Source: Actinomadura physcomitrii (GTDB lineage: Bacteria > Actinomycetota > Actinomycetes > Streptosporangiales > Streptosporangiaceae). Taken from it: 64,000 nucleotides of DNA. Position numbers and translations under genes: made by a program. Positions 32,229 to 40,605 of the stretch are shown piece by piece (position 1 is the first letter of the stretch; each line of letters starts with the position of its first letter). The DNA lies in assembly GCF_008923205.2 (NCBI RefSeq), contig NZ_WBMS02000012.1, positions 99,391 through 163,390 on the forward strand, read 5' to 3'. The notes below the pieces were generated by a model. The model made no database searches. It saw nothing but the letters and a program-made list of their open reading frames with translations, and was not told where the DNA came from.

Positions 32229-33161
32229 TCAGGCGCGGCCGACGATTGAGCGTGCGAACAGCTTCAGGTTGGCCGGCCTCTCCGCGAGCCGCCGCATGAA
32301 GTACTCGTACCAGTCCCGGCCGTACGCGACGTACACGCGCACCTGCGCGCCCTTCCCCGCGAGCCGGCGCTGCTCCGCCGAACGGATCCCGTAGAGCATC
32401 TGGTACTCGAACGTATCGGCGTCGCGCTCGTTCAGCACCGCCAGTGCCCCGCCGATGTCGATGAGGCGCGGGTCATGCGTGGCGAGCATGGGGTAGCCCT
32501 TGCCCGCCATGAGGACCTTCATACAGCGGACGTAGGACTTGTCGATCTCTTCCTTGTCGGTGAAGGCCACCGCCTCGGGCGCGGCGTAGGCGCCCTTGCA
32601 CAGCCGCACGCGGGACCCCTCGTACGCGAGCTCCGCGCAGTGCTCCTCCGCGCGCCGCAGGTACGCCTGTATGACCGCGCCCACGTCCGGGAAGTCGCGG
32701 CGCAGTTCGTGGACGATCCGCAACGTCGCGTCGACCGCGGTGTGCTCTTCCATATCGAGCGTGACGGTCGTGCTGGCGGACCGTGCCGCGCCGCAGATGC
32801 GCCGCGCGTTCTCCAAGGCGAGCCGTTCGCCCAGCTGCTCGCCCAGCGACAACCCGATCGCCGACAGCTTCACCGACACCTCGGCGCGCGCCCCCAGCGC
32901 GGACTCCCCGAGCCGTTCGAGCAGGGCGACGTAGCGGTCGGCGTTCGCCTCGACGCGGCGGCCGTCCTCGGTGCCCTCGCCGAGCACGTCCAGCGTGACG
33001 AGCAGGCCCTCGGCGGTCAGGTCCCCGGTGACGCGCGTCGCGTCCTCGACCGTCTCCCCGGCGACGAACCGCCGGACGACGTCGCCGGTGAACGGCGCGG
33101 TCTCCACGATCCGGCGTGCGCCGCCACTGCGCGACGCGAACAGCAACGCCTGACGAAGCAC
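32229..33161 (-). CDS. Proline dehydrogenase
   Basis: 310 residues, a monofunctional FAD-dependent TIM-barrel that oxidises proline to pyrroline-5-carboxylate. Seen are AEVSVKLSAIGLSL, a strand with TLDMEEHTAVDATL, VIQAYLRRAEE and VRLCKGAYAAPEAVAF (the FAD/substrate Lys-Gly strand), MLATHDPRLI and FEYQMLYGIRSAEQRRL, which supplies the conserved YGxR and R/R substrate residues. No aldehyde dehydrogenase domain is attached, as usual in Gram-positives. GTG 33161 is the start, with GGGG about 10 nt upstream. Upstream of proC in the same direction. Confidence 0.93.
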   Translation of the reverse strand: MLRQALLFASRSGGARRIVETAPFTGDVVRRFVAGETVEDATRVTGDLTAEGLLVTLDVLGEGTEDGRRVEANADRYVALLERLGESALGARAEVSVKLSAIGLSLGEQLGERLALENARRICGAARSASTTVTLDMEEHTAVDATLRIVHELRRDFPDVGAVIQAYLRRAEEHCAELAYEGSRVRLCKGAYAAPEAVAFTDKEEIDKSYVRCMKVLMAGKGYPMLATHDPRLIDIGGALAVLNERDADTFEYQMLYGIRSAEQRRLAGKGAQVRVYVAYGRDWYEYFMRRLAERPANLKLFARSIVGRA

Positions 33162-33261
33162 TGGTGCACAACCCCTTGTCCGGCGGGACGGCCCGCTCCC
33201 CTGCCGTCCAGGTTATGCCCGGACCGGCGTCCCGATCACGACGCCCCGTGCGCGGCGCCGC

Positions 33262-34512
33262 TCAGGAGACGGTGCCGATGCCGTGGCCGCCGCCGTACTT
33301 CTGGACGTACTGCGGCATCCCCGCCGTCTTCACCGCCTCGAACAGCGCCTTCGCCTTGGCCGGGTCCAGGAAGACCACGCTCTGCTTGTTGCGCATCCCG
33401 GTGCCCTTGTACGGCGCCGTAAGGAACGTCACGTCCCCGACGCGCAGGTGCCGCAGGCTCAGCGCGAGCGAGCGCAGGTCCCCCGCGGACTCGCTCGAGT
33501 CGACGCTGATCGACTTGGTGAACGCCGACAGGAACCGGTCGAGCTTCAGCGGGTTGCTGATCGTGCCGCCGTCCGCGGCCTGCTTGGCGAGCGCGCCGAG
33601 GAACGCCTGCTGCCGCTTGATCCGGTCGAAGTCGCCGTTCGGCAGGTTGTAGCGCTGCCGGACGAACAGCAGCGCCTCCTCGCCGTTCAGCTTCTGCCGG
33701 CCGGCGTTCCACTGCTTCTTGCGGGCCGGGTCGTACACGCTCTGCCTGATGTCGACGGTGACGCCGCCGAGCGCGTCCGTCATCGACTTGAAGCCCTCGA
33801 AGTCGATCGCGCCGTAGTGGTCGATCCGGATGCCGGTGAGGTTCTCCAGCGTCTCGATCAGCAGCTTCGGGCCGCCGAACGAGAACGCCGCGTTGATCTT
33901 CTGCTTGCCGTAGCCGGGGATCTGCACGTAGGAGTCCCGGGGGAAGGAGATGATGTACGCCTTCTTCCGGTCCGCCGGCAGGTGCATCAGCATGATCGTG
34001 TCGGTGCGCTGCTGGCCCGGCTTCCAGAGCTTGCCGCCGCCGTCCCCGGTGGTGCCGACGTCGGCGCGCGAGTCGGAGCCGACGAGCAGCCAGTTCTCGG
34101 TGCCCGCGATGTTCGGCCCGGGCCGCTTGCCGCTCGGCATGACGCCCTGGATCCGGTGGATGTTGCCGTTGTAGGACGACTGGCGCTGCCAGATCAGCCC
34201 GCCGATCCCGGCCACGACCAGCACGACGAACACGCCGATCGCGATCAGGACGCGCGGCCAGCGCTTCTTGCGCGGCCGCCCGCCGCCGTCACCGTCGTCG
34301 CCGCCCCAGAACGCCGCCCCCTCGGAACTCTCGGCCCCCTCGCCGCCGCCCTCGGCCTTCGGCGGGCTCGCGGGCCCGCCGGCCGCGGCATGACCTACGG
34401 GGAGCCCCGAGCGCACCGGGGCGTCGGACGACGCGTGGCGTCCCGCCTGCGGCGTAGGAGGCTCATCGGGCCGCTGCGGCATCGGCGAACCAGGAAGGTC
34501 TCGGGGGGTCAT
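33262..34512 (-). CDS. LytR-CpsA-Psr (LCP) family cell-wall glycopolymer transferase
   Basis: 416 residues. A long cytoplasmic Pro/Gly/Glu-rich tail (about 1-85) leads to one transmembrane helix (WPRVLIAIGVFVVLVVAG). The extracellular LCP domain has NWLLVGSDSRAD, RTDTIMLMHLPADRKKAYII, SFPRDSYVQIPG, KINAAFSFGG and RQRYNLPNGDFDRIKRQQAF, with the Arg/Asp set that binds the polyprenyl pyrophosphate. Such enzymes attach teichoic-type or other polymers to peptidoglycan. ATG 34512 has no SD; an in-frame ATG at 34572 preceded by GGACGGG is an alternative that adds 20 residues. Confidence 0.93.
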   Translation of the reverse strand: MTPRDLPGSPMPQRPDEPPTPQAGRHASSDAPVRSGLPVGHAAAGGPASPPKAEGGGEGAESSEGAAFWGGDDGDGGGRPRKKRWPRVLIAIGVFVVLVVAGIGGLIWQRQSSYNGNIHRIQGVMPSGKRPGPNIAGTENWLLVGSDSRADVGTTGDGGGKLWKPGQQRTDTIMLMHLPADRKKAYIISFPRDSYVQIPGYGKQKINAAFSFGGPKLLIETLENLTGIRIDHYGAIDFEGFKSMTDALGGVTVDIRQSVYDPARKKQWNAGRQKLNGEEALLFVRQRYNLPNGDFDRIKRQQAFLGALAKQAADGGTISNPLKLDRFLSAFTKSISVDSSESAGDLRSLALSLRHLRVGDVTFLTAPYKGTGMRNKQSVVFLDPAKAKALFEAVKTAGMPQYVQKYGGGHGIGTVS

Positions 34513-34610
34513 GGCGACAGAAGCTACCAGCCCGCTCGATGCGGTTAATGCCCGTTTCACCCGTCCGCCCATATCCCGTCCGATACAGGCCCCCGGGTAA
34601 ACCTCCCGCC

Positions 34611-34868
34611 CTACCCGGCGTTCGTCCCGTCCTCGTCGACGGACGGAGGCGCGGCGACGAACGTCCCGCGGCCTTGTGTGGTGACCACCAGCCCGCGCTG
34701 CGAGAGTTCCCGCAGTGCGTCGGAGACGGTGGTGTGACTGACGCCGTACTGGTCCGCGAGCGTGCGGACGCTGGGCAGTCGACGTGCGAACTCTCCGGCC
34801 GCGACTCTGCCCCCGAGGTGATCGGCCACCTGCCGCCACAGCGGCTCGGGACCGTCAAGGTCAATCAC
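34611..34868 (-). CDS. Minimal GntR-family winged-helix regulator
   Basis: 85 residues consisting of little more than the GntR winged helix: PLWRQVADHLGGRVAAGEF, LPSVRTLADQYGVSHTTVSD, ALRELSQRGLVVTTQGRGTFV. There is no effector-binding domain, a form often found in actinomycetes beside small unknown genes. GTG 34868 has AGGA 4 nt upstream. A longer frame up to 34952 exists, but its extra codons come from a 9-bp repeat tract. Divergent from the two small genes at 35041. Confidence 0.85.
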   Translation of the reverse strand: MIDLDGPEPLWRQVADHLGGRVAAGEFARRLPSVRTLADQYGVSHTTVSDALRELSQRGLVVTTQGRGTFVAAPPSVDEDGTNAG

Positions 34869-34875
34869 ATTCCTA

Positions 34876-34943
34876 ACAGTACGGACACTCCGAACCAGCC
34901 TTACGGACTGAACAGTGCCAACTCTCCTGACAGTGCTGACAGT
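34876..34943. repeat. 9-bp-phased ACAGT repeats in the GntR promoter region
   Basis: ACAGT occurs at 34876, 34912, 34930 and 34939, spacings of 36, 18 and 9 nt, ending in the tandem CTGACAGTGCTGACAGTC. The tract lies directly upstream of the GntR start and may be its operator or a decaying minisatellite. Confidence 0.55.
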
Positions 34944-35040
34944 CCGGTCCATGCTGGGCCCCGGACATGAAACGACCCCGGGGACGCGGCCACGTCACCC
35001 GGGGTCTAGGACCGGACGCCTTATAGGAGGCGAGCGACCC

Positions 35041-35331
35041 ATGGCTCCTGATGCTAGAGCGCGGCTCGAAGCGCTCGGGACCGTTCTGCGCGCGCACGGT
35101 ATGAGCGCGTGGTTCACCCCGGACGGACTGCGAGTCGAGAATCCGCGCGCCGACGGCTGCTGCACCGTTCACCCGTGCGCCGTCCTGACCGTCGGACCTC
35201 GGGAAGCCGACGCGGGACGGCTGTGGTTCTGGACGAACTGGCGCCACCCCGTCGCGGACGCCGACCGGGTCGCCGATGCCGTGACCGTCCTCAAAGCCCT
35301 GCTGAGCGGCGAGCCCGGGGTGGTGCTGTGA
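35041..35331 (+). CDS. Small cysteine-containing protein of unknown function
   Basis: 96 residues from ATG 35041, with AGGAGG 10 nt upstream. I recognise no domain. The pattern RLEALGTVLRAHGMSAWFTPDGLRVENP, given here only in part as a helix then a beta-hairpin, is followed by DGCCTVHPCAVLTVGPR, three cysteines in a short space, and a Trp-rich strand (LWFWTNWRHP). The layout looks like a small alpha/beta protein. Its stop overlaps the start of the next small gene (GTGA), and the pair is divergent from the minimal GntR gene, so they likely form one regulated unit. Confidence 0.7.
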   Translation: MAPDARARLEALGTVLRAHGMSAWFTPDGLRVENPRADGCCTVHPCAVLTVGPREADAGRLWFWTNWRHPVADADRVADAVTVLKALLSGEPGVVL

Positions 35332-35447
35332 CCGGCCTGATCATCGCGGCTGTCGCCGTCTGCGCCGCCGTCCTGGCGAGCCCGGCCACCGCTCTCGCGC
35401 TCCCCCGCCGCCCCCGCTACACGGGCCGCCACCGCGCCCCCTTCTGA
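35328..35447 (+). CDS. 39-residue single-span membrane peptide
   Basis: GTG 35328 overlaps the upstream stop as GTGA, indicating translational coupling. The peptide is a hydrophobic helix (LIIAAVAVCAAVLASPATAL) followed by a very basic tail (PRRPRYTGRHRAPF), so it is probably inserted with the tail inside. No family assigned. It ends one base before a perfect 27-bp palindrome. Too short for routine gene finding; coupling and codon bias support it. Confidence 0.55.
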   Translation: MTGLIIAAVAVCAAVLASPATALALPRRPRYTGRHRAPF

Positions 35448-35513
35448 CCGTTGACTTGTGGCGTGTCGTGGTTATGAGCGCCGTCTTAACCACGACACGC
35501 CACAAGTCAACGG
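35448..35513. terminator. Perfect 27-bp inverted repeat between convergent genes
   Basis: Arms 35448-35474 and 35487-35513 are perfect reverse complements over 27 bp with a 12-nt loop. The left arm opens CCGTTGACTTGTGGCGTG and the right arm closes with CAAGTCAACGG. It separates the membrane peptide gene from the convergent ABC permease gene (stop at 35517). A bidirectional terminator is likely, but the perfect match over 27 bp is longer than usual. Confidence 0.85.
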
Positions 35514-35516
35514 AGG

Positions 35517-36251
35517 TTAGGGGGTGCGTCTGCGGAGGGTGGCGGCGCCTAGGAGGAGGGCGACGACGGTGAAGGCGGCGATCACGGCGACGTCGGTGGC
35601 GAGGGTGCCGGTGAAGACGGTCTTACCGGTGATCTCCTGCATGCCCTGGACCGCGTAGGTCAGCGGCAGCACCTTCGAGACGGCCTCCAGCCAGCCGGCC
35701 ATCTGGTCGCGCGGGACGATCAGGCCGCACAGCAGCGTCTGGGGCAGGACGAGCGCCGGCATGAACTGGACGGCCTGGAACTCGGTGCGGGCGAACGCGC
35801 TGCAGAACAGGCCGAGGGCCATGCCGAGCAGCGCGTCCAGCACCGCGACGAGGACCAGGGAGCCGAGCGAGCCGGAGAGGTCCAGGTCGAGCCAGGTGAG
35901 CGAGATCAGCAGGACGACGCCGACCTGCACCAGCGCGGCCAGCCCGAAGGCGAGGGCGTAGCCGAGCAGCAGGTCGAGCCGGCCGAGCGGCATGCTCATC
36001 AGCCGCTCCAGGGTGCCGCTGGAGCGCTCGCGCAGCGTGGCGATGCTGGTGACCAGGAACATGACGATGAACGGGAACAGGCCGAGCAGCATCGGGGCGA
36101 GCCGGTCGAACGTCCGCTGCTCCTCGAACACGTACCGCAGCAGGATCATCAGCAGGCTCGGCACGGCGACCAGCATCGCTACGGTGCGGGGGTCGTGGCG
36201 GAGCTGGGTGAGGATCCGGCGGGCGGTGGCGAGGGTGATCGCGGGGTTCAT
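35517..36251 (-). CDS. ABC-2 type transporter permease
   Basis: 244 residues with six transmembrane helices. The ABC-2 signature is RERSSGTLERLMSMPLGRLD, and TLLCGLIVPRDQMAGWLEAV with LPLTYAVQGM is the conserved stretch before the last helix. ATG 36251 overlaps the ATPase stop as ATGA, so the pair is translationally coupled and should form a homodimeric exporter. The substrate is unknown; control by the adjacent TetR gene suggests a toxic or signalling molecule. Confidence 0.93.
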   Translation of the reverse strand: MNPAITLATARRILTQLRHDPRTVAMLVAVPSLLMILLRYVFEEQRTFDRLAPMLLGLFPFIVMFLVTSIATLRERSSGTLERLMSMPLGRLDLLLGYALAFGLAALVQVGVVLLISLTWLDLDLSGSLGSLVLVAVLDALLGMALGLFCSAFARTEFQAVQFMPALVLPQTLLCGLIVPRDQMAGWLEAVSKVLPLTYAVQGMQEITGKTVFTGTLATDVAVIAAFTVVALLLGAATLRRRTP

Positions 36252-36979
36252 GCGGCGCTCCCGGCCGTCTCGTTGATCAGGTGGAGGAACGCCTGCTCGA
36301 GGTCGGCGGTGCCGGTGCGCTCGCGCAGGTCGCCCGGGGCGCCGTCGGCGAGCAGGCGGCCCTCGCGCATCAGCAGCAGCCGGTCGGTGCGCGCTGCCTC
36401 GTCCATGACGTGGCTGGAGACGACCAGGGTGGTGCCGCGCCCGGCGAGGGTCCGGAACAGCGTCCACAGCTCCTCGCGGAGGACGGGGTCGAGGCCGACG
36501 GTCGGCTCGTCGAGGACGAGCAGCTCGGGGCTGCCGAGGAGGGCGACGGCGAGGTTGGCGCGGTTGTGCTGCCCGCCGGACAGCGTCGCGACCGGCTGGT
36601 CGCGGGCGCCGGCGAGACCGACCTGCGCGATGACGCGGTCGACGTCGCCGCGCGGCGCACCGAGCACGGCGGCGAAGTAGCGCAGGTTCTCGGCGACGGT
36701 CAGGTCCGCGTAGACGGCCGGGGACTGCGTCGCGTAGCCGACGCGGTCGCGCAGGCCGGGCGATCCGGCGTCTTCGCCGAGGACGGTCACCTGGCCGCTC
36801 TTGACGAGCTGGACGCCGACGAGCGCCCGCATCACGGTCGTCTTGCCGCAGCCGCTCGGGCCGAGGAGACCGACGACCGCGCCGCGCGGGACGTCGAAGG
36901 TCAGTCCGTGCAGAACCTCGCGCCCGCCGCGCTCCACCCGCAGCTCCTGGACGGACACGGCGGGACTAGAACTCATCAT
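36248..36979 (-). CDS. ABC transporter ATP-binding protein
   Basis: 243 residues. Walker A GPSGCGKTT, Q-loop YATQSPAVYADL, signature LSGGQHNRANLAVAL, Walker B LLVLDEPTVGLDP and switch SSHVMDEAA. The signature LSGGQ followed by His-Asn instead of Gln-Arg is a mild variant. The start is ATG 36979 or the next codon. No SD is present: a -10 hexamer TAAATT lies 6 nt upstream, so the mRNA is probably leaderless. A palindrome covers the start (36973-36986). Confidence 0.94.
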   Translation of the reverse strand: MMSSSPAVSVQELRVERGGREVLHGLTFDVPRGAVVGLLGPSGCGKTTVMRALVGVQLVKSGQVTVLGEDAGSPGLRDRVGYATQSPAVYADLTVAENLRYFAAVLGAPRGDVDRVIAQVGLAGARDQPVATLSGGQHNRANLAVALLGSPELLVLDEPTVGLDPVLREELWTLFRTLAGRGTTLVVSSHVMDEAARTDRLLLMREGRLLADGAPGDLRERTGTADLEQAFLHLINETAGSAA

Positions 36980-37014
36980 GTGATGAATTTAAGCCCGCGC
37001 GGGAGCCCGGTCAA
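36973..37014 (-). promoter_or_regulatory. Leaderless promoter and operator of the ABC exporter
   Basis: On the minus strand TTGACC (37009-37014), a 17-nt spacer and TAAATT (36986-36991) form a good promoter 6 nt before the ATG. TCATCATGTGATGA (36973-36986) is a perfect palindrome over the transcription start and the first codons, a likely site for the neighbouring TetR protein. Confidence 0.65.
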
Positions 37015-37041
37015 GGGGCGGGGACAGCCCTTGTGCGGGCG

Positions 37042-37656
37042 TCAGTCCAGGTAGCGCTGGAGGGTCGGCGCGACCAGCTCGACCAGCTCGTCCTCGCTCG
37101 CGGACGCCATCGGCTCGACGTGCAGGACGTGCCGCAGGATCATCACGCCGATCAGCTGCCCGACCGCCGCCTGGATGTTCAGGTGCGGGAGGTCGGTGGC
37201 GGCGCCGGCGCGGCCGAGCAGCGCGGACGTCACGAACTCGCGCATCATCGCCGCCGCCCGCTCGTTGGTCATCGCCGAGCGCAGCATCGCCAGGATCGGC
37301 GCGCGCCGGTCCGGGTCGTCCCAGACCTGCAGGAACGCCCGGACGATCGTCTCGCCGAGCCGCTCGGGCGGCAGCGACAGCAGCTGCGGCAGCATGACCG
37401 CCGGGTCCACCGGGAACCGCATGGCCGCGACGAAGACGCTCTCCTTCGTGCCGAAGAAGTGGTGGACGAGCGCCGGGTCGACCCCGGCGGCGCGGGCGAT
37501 CGCGCGCAGCGACGTCCCGTCGTAGCCCTTGTCGGCGAACATCTCGCGCGCCTCGGCGAGGATCGCCTCGCGCGTCTCGGTCGGCCCCGGCCGGCGGCCC
37601 CGCGCGGACGAGGTCCGCCCGGACGCGGTGCGTCCCGCGCGCGCGCCGTCCGTCAC
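37042..37656 (-). CDS. TetR-family transcriptional regulator
   Basis: 204 residues. The N-terminal helix-turn-helix is TREAILAEAREMFADKGYDG followed by TSLRAIARAAGVDPALVHHFFGTKE. The ligand-binding half is the common actinobacterial type with QVWDDPDRRAPILAMLRSA. GTG 37656 overlaps the stop of the upstream isomerase gene as GTGA. It lies directly upstream of the ABC exporter genes and is the natural candidate to bind the palindrome at 36973-36986. Confidence 0.93.
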   Translation of the reverse strand: MTDGARAGRTASGRTSSARGRRPGPTETREAILAEAREMFADKGYDGTSLRAIARAAGVDPALVHHFFGTKESVFVAAMRFPVDPAVMLPQLLSLPPERLGETIVRAFLQVWDDPDRRAPILAMLRSAMTNERAAAMMREFVTSALLGRAGAATDLPHLNIQAAVGQLIGVMILRHVLHVEPMASASEDELVELVAPTLQRYLD

Positions 37657-38537
37657 CGGGCGCCCCGGCGGGTGACCTCCCCGGCCGAGGTGACCTGCCA
37701 GGTGTGGTCGGCGGCGGCCAGGTGCAGCCGGGCGAACGCGAGCGCCTCGGCGAGGTCCTCCATGCGCTCGGCGCGGCTGGACGCGCGGCGCGTGTTGACC
37801 TCCAGCACGACGTGCCCGCGGAACCCGGACTCGGCGAGCGTCTCCAGCATCGGCCCGCACGGCTGGTTGCCGCGGCCCGGGACGAGGTGCTCGTCCTTGT
37901 TGGTGATCCCGACGCCGTCGGCGAGGTGGATGTGCCGGAGCCGGTCGCCGAGCCCCGCGGCCATGCCGAGGGCGTCCGAGCCGGAGACGGCGGTGTGCGA
38001 CAGGTCCAGCGTCACGTGCGGGTAGTCCTGGTCGACGGGGTTCCAGTCGGGCAGGTACATGCCGGCCTCGGCGCCCCGCGCCTTGAGCGGGAACATGTTC
38101 TCGACGGCGAACAGCACGTCCGTCTCGTCCTGCATGCGGGCGAGGCCCTCGACGAACTCCTTGGCGTAGTCGCGCTGCCAGCGGAAGGGCGGGTGGACGA
38201 CCACGACGTCCGCGCCGAGCTCCTCGGCGACCTCCTTGGAGCGGATGAGCTTGCCCCACGGCTCGCGGCCCCAGACCCGCTGGGTGAGCAGCAGGCAGGG
38301 CGCGTGGATCGACTTGATCGGGACCTGGTGGTAGTCCGACAGGCGGCGCAGGACGTTGAGGTCCTGCGAGGACGCGTCCGTCGACACCATGACCTCGATG
38401 CCGTCGTAGCCGAGCAGCGCGGCGATCTCGAAGGCGCTCGGCACCTTCTCGGGATAGACCGACGCGGTGGACAGCGTGATCGGTGCGTCCGGCACGCGCA
38501 GGGCCGGTGAGTAGGCGCCGTTGTGCTGCGGGGTCAA
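37653..38537 (-). CDS. Sugar phosphate isomerase/epimerase-like TIM-barrel protein
   Basis: 294 residues of the xylose-isomerase-like AP endonuclease-2 fold. Likely metal ligands lie in YDGIEVMV (Glu), VVVVHPPFRW (His), FAVENMFP (Glu), VTLDLSHTA (Asp and His) and HIHLADGVG, ending in HVVLEVNTR (Glu). Such proteins act on sugars or sugar phosphates; the substrate is unknown. A counterpart (Rv0498) lies near proC in M. tuberculosis as I recall. Start is TTG 38537 with GAGGA about 6 nt upstream. Coupled to the TetR gene downstream. Confidence 0.9.
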   Translation of the reverse strand: MTPQHNGAYSPALRVPDAPITLSTASVYPEKVPSAFEIAALLGYDGIEVMVSTDASSQDLNVLRRLSDYHQVPIKSIHAPCLLLTQRVWGREPWGKLIRSKEVAEELGADVVVVHPPFRWQRDYAKEFVEGLARMQDETDVLFAVENMFPLKARGAEAGMYLPDWNPVDQDYPHVTLDLSHTAVSGSDALGMAAGLGDRLRHIHLADGVGITNKDEHLVPGRGNQPCGPMLETLAESGFRGHVVLEVNTRRASSRAERMEDLAEALAFARLHLAAADHTWQVTSAGEVTRRGAR

Positions 38538-38694
38538 GGCTTCCTCGCCAGGAATGATCGCTCGGCTGGGTCCGTGAGAGCAGTGTTCGTAAAGGAAAGC
38601 CTATGCGCCCGAGCCGGTGATGAAACCCTCGCCCCGAGTGATCCGCGCTGCTTCCCGCGTGGGGCCGCGCGGGGCGCGGCTACGCTCTGTCCCC

Positions 38695-39393
38695 GTGGCC
38701 GAGATCGCGCCGGGCGCCGTGCCGAGCCCGAACATCTGGAACTCCCCGCAGGTCTACGAGCTGGAGAACCGCGCGGTCGACCCGGACGGCGTGCTGGACG
38801 CGGCGATGCGCGCGATCCGGCCGTGGACGGGCGCGACCGTGCTGGACCTCGGCTGCGGCACCGGCTACCACCTGCCGTATTTCGCCGCGGACGCCGCCCG
38901 GGTGATCGGGATCGAGCCGCACGCGGGCCTCGCCGGGGCCGCGGCGCGCCGCGTCCGCGATCTCCCGAACGTCACCGTGCGTGTCGGCGCGGCGCAGGCG
39001 CTGCCGCTGCCGGACGCGTCGGTCGACGTGGTGCACGTCCGGTGGGCGTACTTCTTCGGGCCGGGCTGCGAACCGGGCCTCGCCGAGCTGGACCGGGTCG
39101 TCCGGCGCGGCGGGGCCGTCTTCGTCATCGACAACGACGCGACCCGGTCCACGTTCGGCCGCTGGTTCCGGCGCGGCCTGCCGTCGTACGACCCGGACGC
39201 GGTCGAGCGGTTCTGGACGCGGCGCGGCTTCACCCGCGAGCCGCTGATGATCCGCTGGTCGTTCGGGAGCCGCGAGGACTTCGCCGCCGTGCTGCGGATC
39301 GAGTTCCCGGCGGACCTCGCGGACGAGTTCCTGCGCGAGCATCCCGGCCGGGAAGTGGACTACGCGGTCAATCTGTGGTGGCGTTGCGCCTGA
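38695..39393 (+). CDS. SAM-dependent methyltransferase (class I, type 11)
   Basis: 232 residues. Motif I is TVLDLGCGTGYHLPYF, followed by VIGIEPHAG, PLPDASVDVVHVRWAYFFG (motifs post-I and II), and GAVFVIDNDATRSTF. Substrate unknown. GTG 38695 is preferred to ATG 38617, because the extra residues are low-complexity and because TACGCT (38681-38686) lies 8 nt upstream, consistent with a leaderless start. Divergent from the isomerase-TetR-ABC operon. Confidence 0.9.
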   Translation: MAEIAPGAVPSPNIWNSPQVYELENRAVDPDGVLDAAMRAIRPWTGATVLDLGCGTGYHLPYFAADAARVIGIEPHAGLAGAAARRVRDLPNVTVRVGAAQALPLPDASVDVVHVRWAYFFGPGCEPGLAELDRVVRRGGAVFVIDNDATRSTFGRWFRRGLPSYDPDAVERFWTRRGFTREPLMIRWSFGSREDFAAVLRIEFPADLADEFLREHPGREVDYAVNLWWRCA

Positions 39394-39552
39394 GGTTACT
39401 GACGAGTCCGTCACAGTAGGCGTCCCGCTGTGGCCACTCTTGGACCCCCCGTACAACAATTGGCGCCGAACCACCCCCGGCGCCGCCAGGCGCCCGCGAC
39501 GCCGCCCCCCGACCCCGGCCGGCGTCCACCCGAAGGAACGGAGGAACCGGCC

Positions 39553-40605
39553 ATGGGCCGTGCCGCCAGGACGAGCCGCAATGTGATCGCCGCCGCCGCG
39601 CTCGCCGGAGCCGGCGCCGGAGCCGGACTGGCCCTGCAGCGCCGCGCCGTCCGCCGCCTCCAGCTGCGGCCCGACCCTTACGCCGGCGAGCCGTTCGGCT
39701 CGCTGCGCGGCCGCCCCGTCCCCGTCCGCGCCGACGACGGCACCCGGCTGTACGCCGAGGTCGACGGCCAGGACCGCACCGACCTCGCCGTCGTGTTCTC
39801 GCACGGCTGGACCCTCACCCAGGACTCCTGGCACTTCCAGCGCAAGGCGCTGCGCGGCCTCGGCCGGCTCGTCTTCTGGGACCAGCGCGGCCACGGCCGC
39901 TCCGACGGCGGCGACCGCGACGGCTACAGCCTCGACCGCCTCGCGGACGACCTCGGCGCCGTCATCGACGCCACCGTCCCCGCCGACACGCCCGTCGTCC
40001 TCATCGGGCACTCCATGGGCGGCATGACCACCATGCGGTACGCCGACGCGCACGCCGACCTGGTCGGCGACAAGATCGCCGCCACCGGGCTGCTGTGCAC
40101 CTCGTCCGGCGGCCTCGGCGAGGTCACCCTCGGCATGCCCGCTTTCCTGGCGCGCGCCGCCCACCGCGTCCTGCCGCGCGCCCTGCGCGCCCTCGGCGCC
40201 GGCTCCGCCGGCATCGAGAAGGTCCGCCACCTCGGCCGCGACGGCTCCATGCTGATCGAGGACCTCATCGCCTTCGGCCCCGACGCCAGCCCCGCCGCCG
40301 TCGCGTTCTGCGAGCAGATGATGACCGAGACCCGGATGGACGCCCTCATCGACTTCTTCCACTCCATGATCACCACCGACGTGATCAGCGACTGCGCCGC
40401 CCTCGCCGCCGCCGACACCCTCGTCCTCGGCGCCGAGAACGACATGCTCACCCCCGTCGAGCACAGCCTCAAGATCGCCGGCTGCGTGCCGTCCGCCCGC
40501 CTCGAGGTCGTCCCCACCGCCGGCCACATGGCCATGCTGGAACGCCCCAGCATCGTCTCCGACCACCTGGGCGACCTCATCGAACGCGCCCGCAAGCAGT
40601 GTTGA
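39553..40605 (+). CDS. Alpha/beta hydrolase
   Basis: 350 residues. A short hydrophobic segment near the N-terminus (NVIAAAALAGAGAGAGLAL) may be a membrane anchor or signal. The hydrolase core has VVFSHGWTLTQDSW (oxyanion HG), FWDQRGHGRS, LIGHSMGGMTTM (nucleophile Ser) and PTAGHMAMLE (catalytic His); GAENDMLTP holds the Asp. The ATG follows GGAGGAAC. It is followed by a run of strong palindromes that probably end transcription before radA. Confidence 0.9.
   Translation: MGRAARTSRNVIAAAALAGAGAGAGLALQRRAVRRLQLRPDPYAGEPFGSLRGRPVPVRADDGTRLYAEVDGQDRTDLAVVFSHGWTLTQDSWHFQRKALRGLGRLVFWDQRGHGRSDGGDRDGYSLDRLADDLGAVIDATVPADTPVVLIGHSMGGMTTMRYADAHADLVGDKIAATGLLCTSSGGLGEVTLGMPAFLARAAHRVLPRALRALGAGSAGIEKVRHLGRDGSMLIEDLIAFGPDASPAAVAFCEQMMTETRMDALIDFFHSMITTDVISDCAALAAADTLVLGAENDMLTPVEHSLKIAGCVPSARLEVVPTAGHMAMLERPSIVSDHLGDLIERARKQC

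Noticed and set aside
35517..36979. Extending the ABC permease to start at 36467
   Set aside because: The ATG at 36251 overlaps the ATPase stop as ATGA and begins a proper permease N-terminus; the longer frame is antisense-free but reads through the ATPase gene in another frame.
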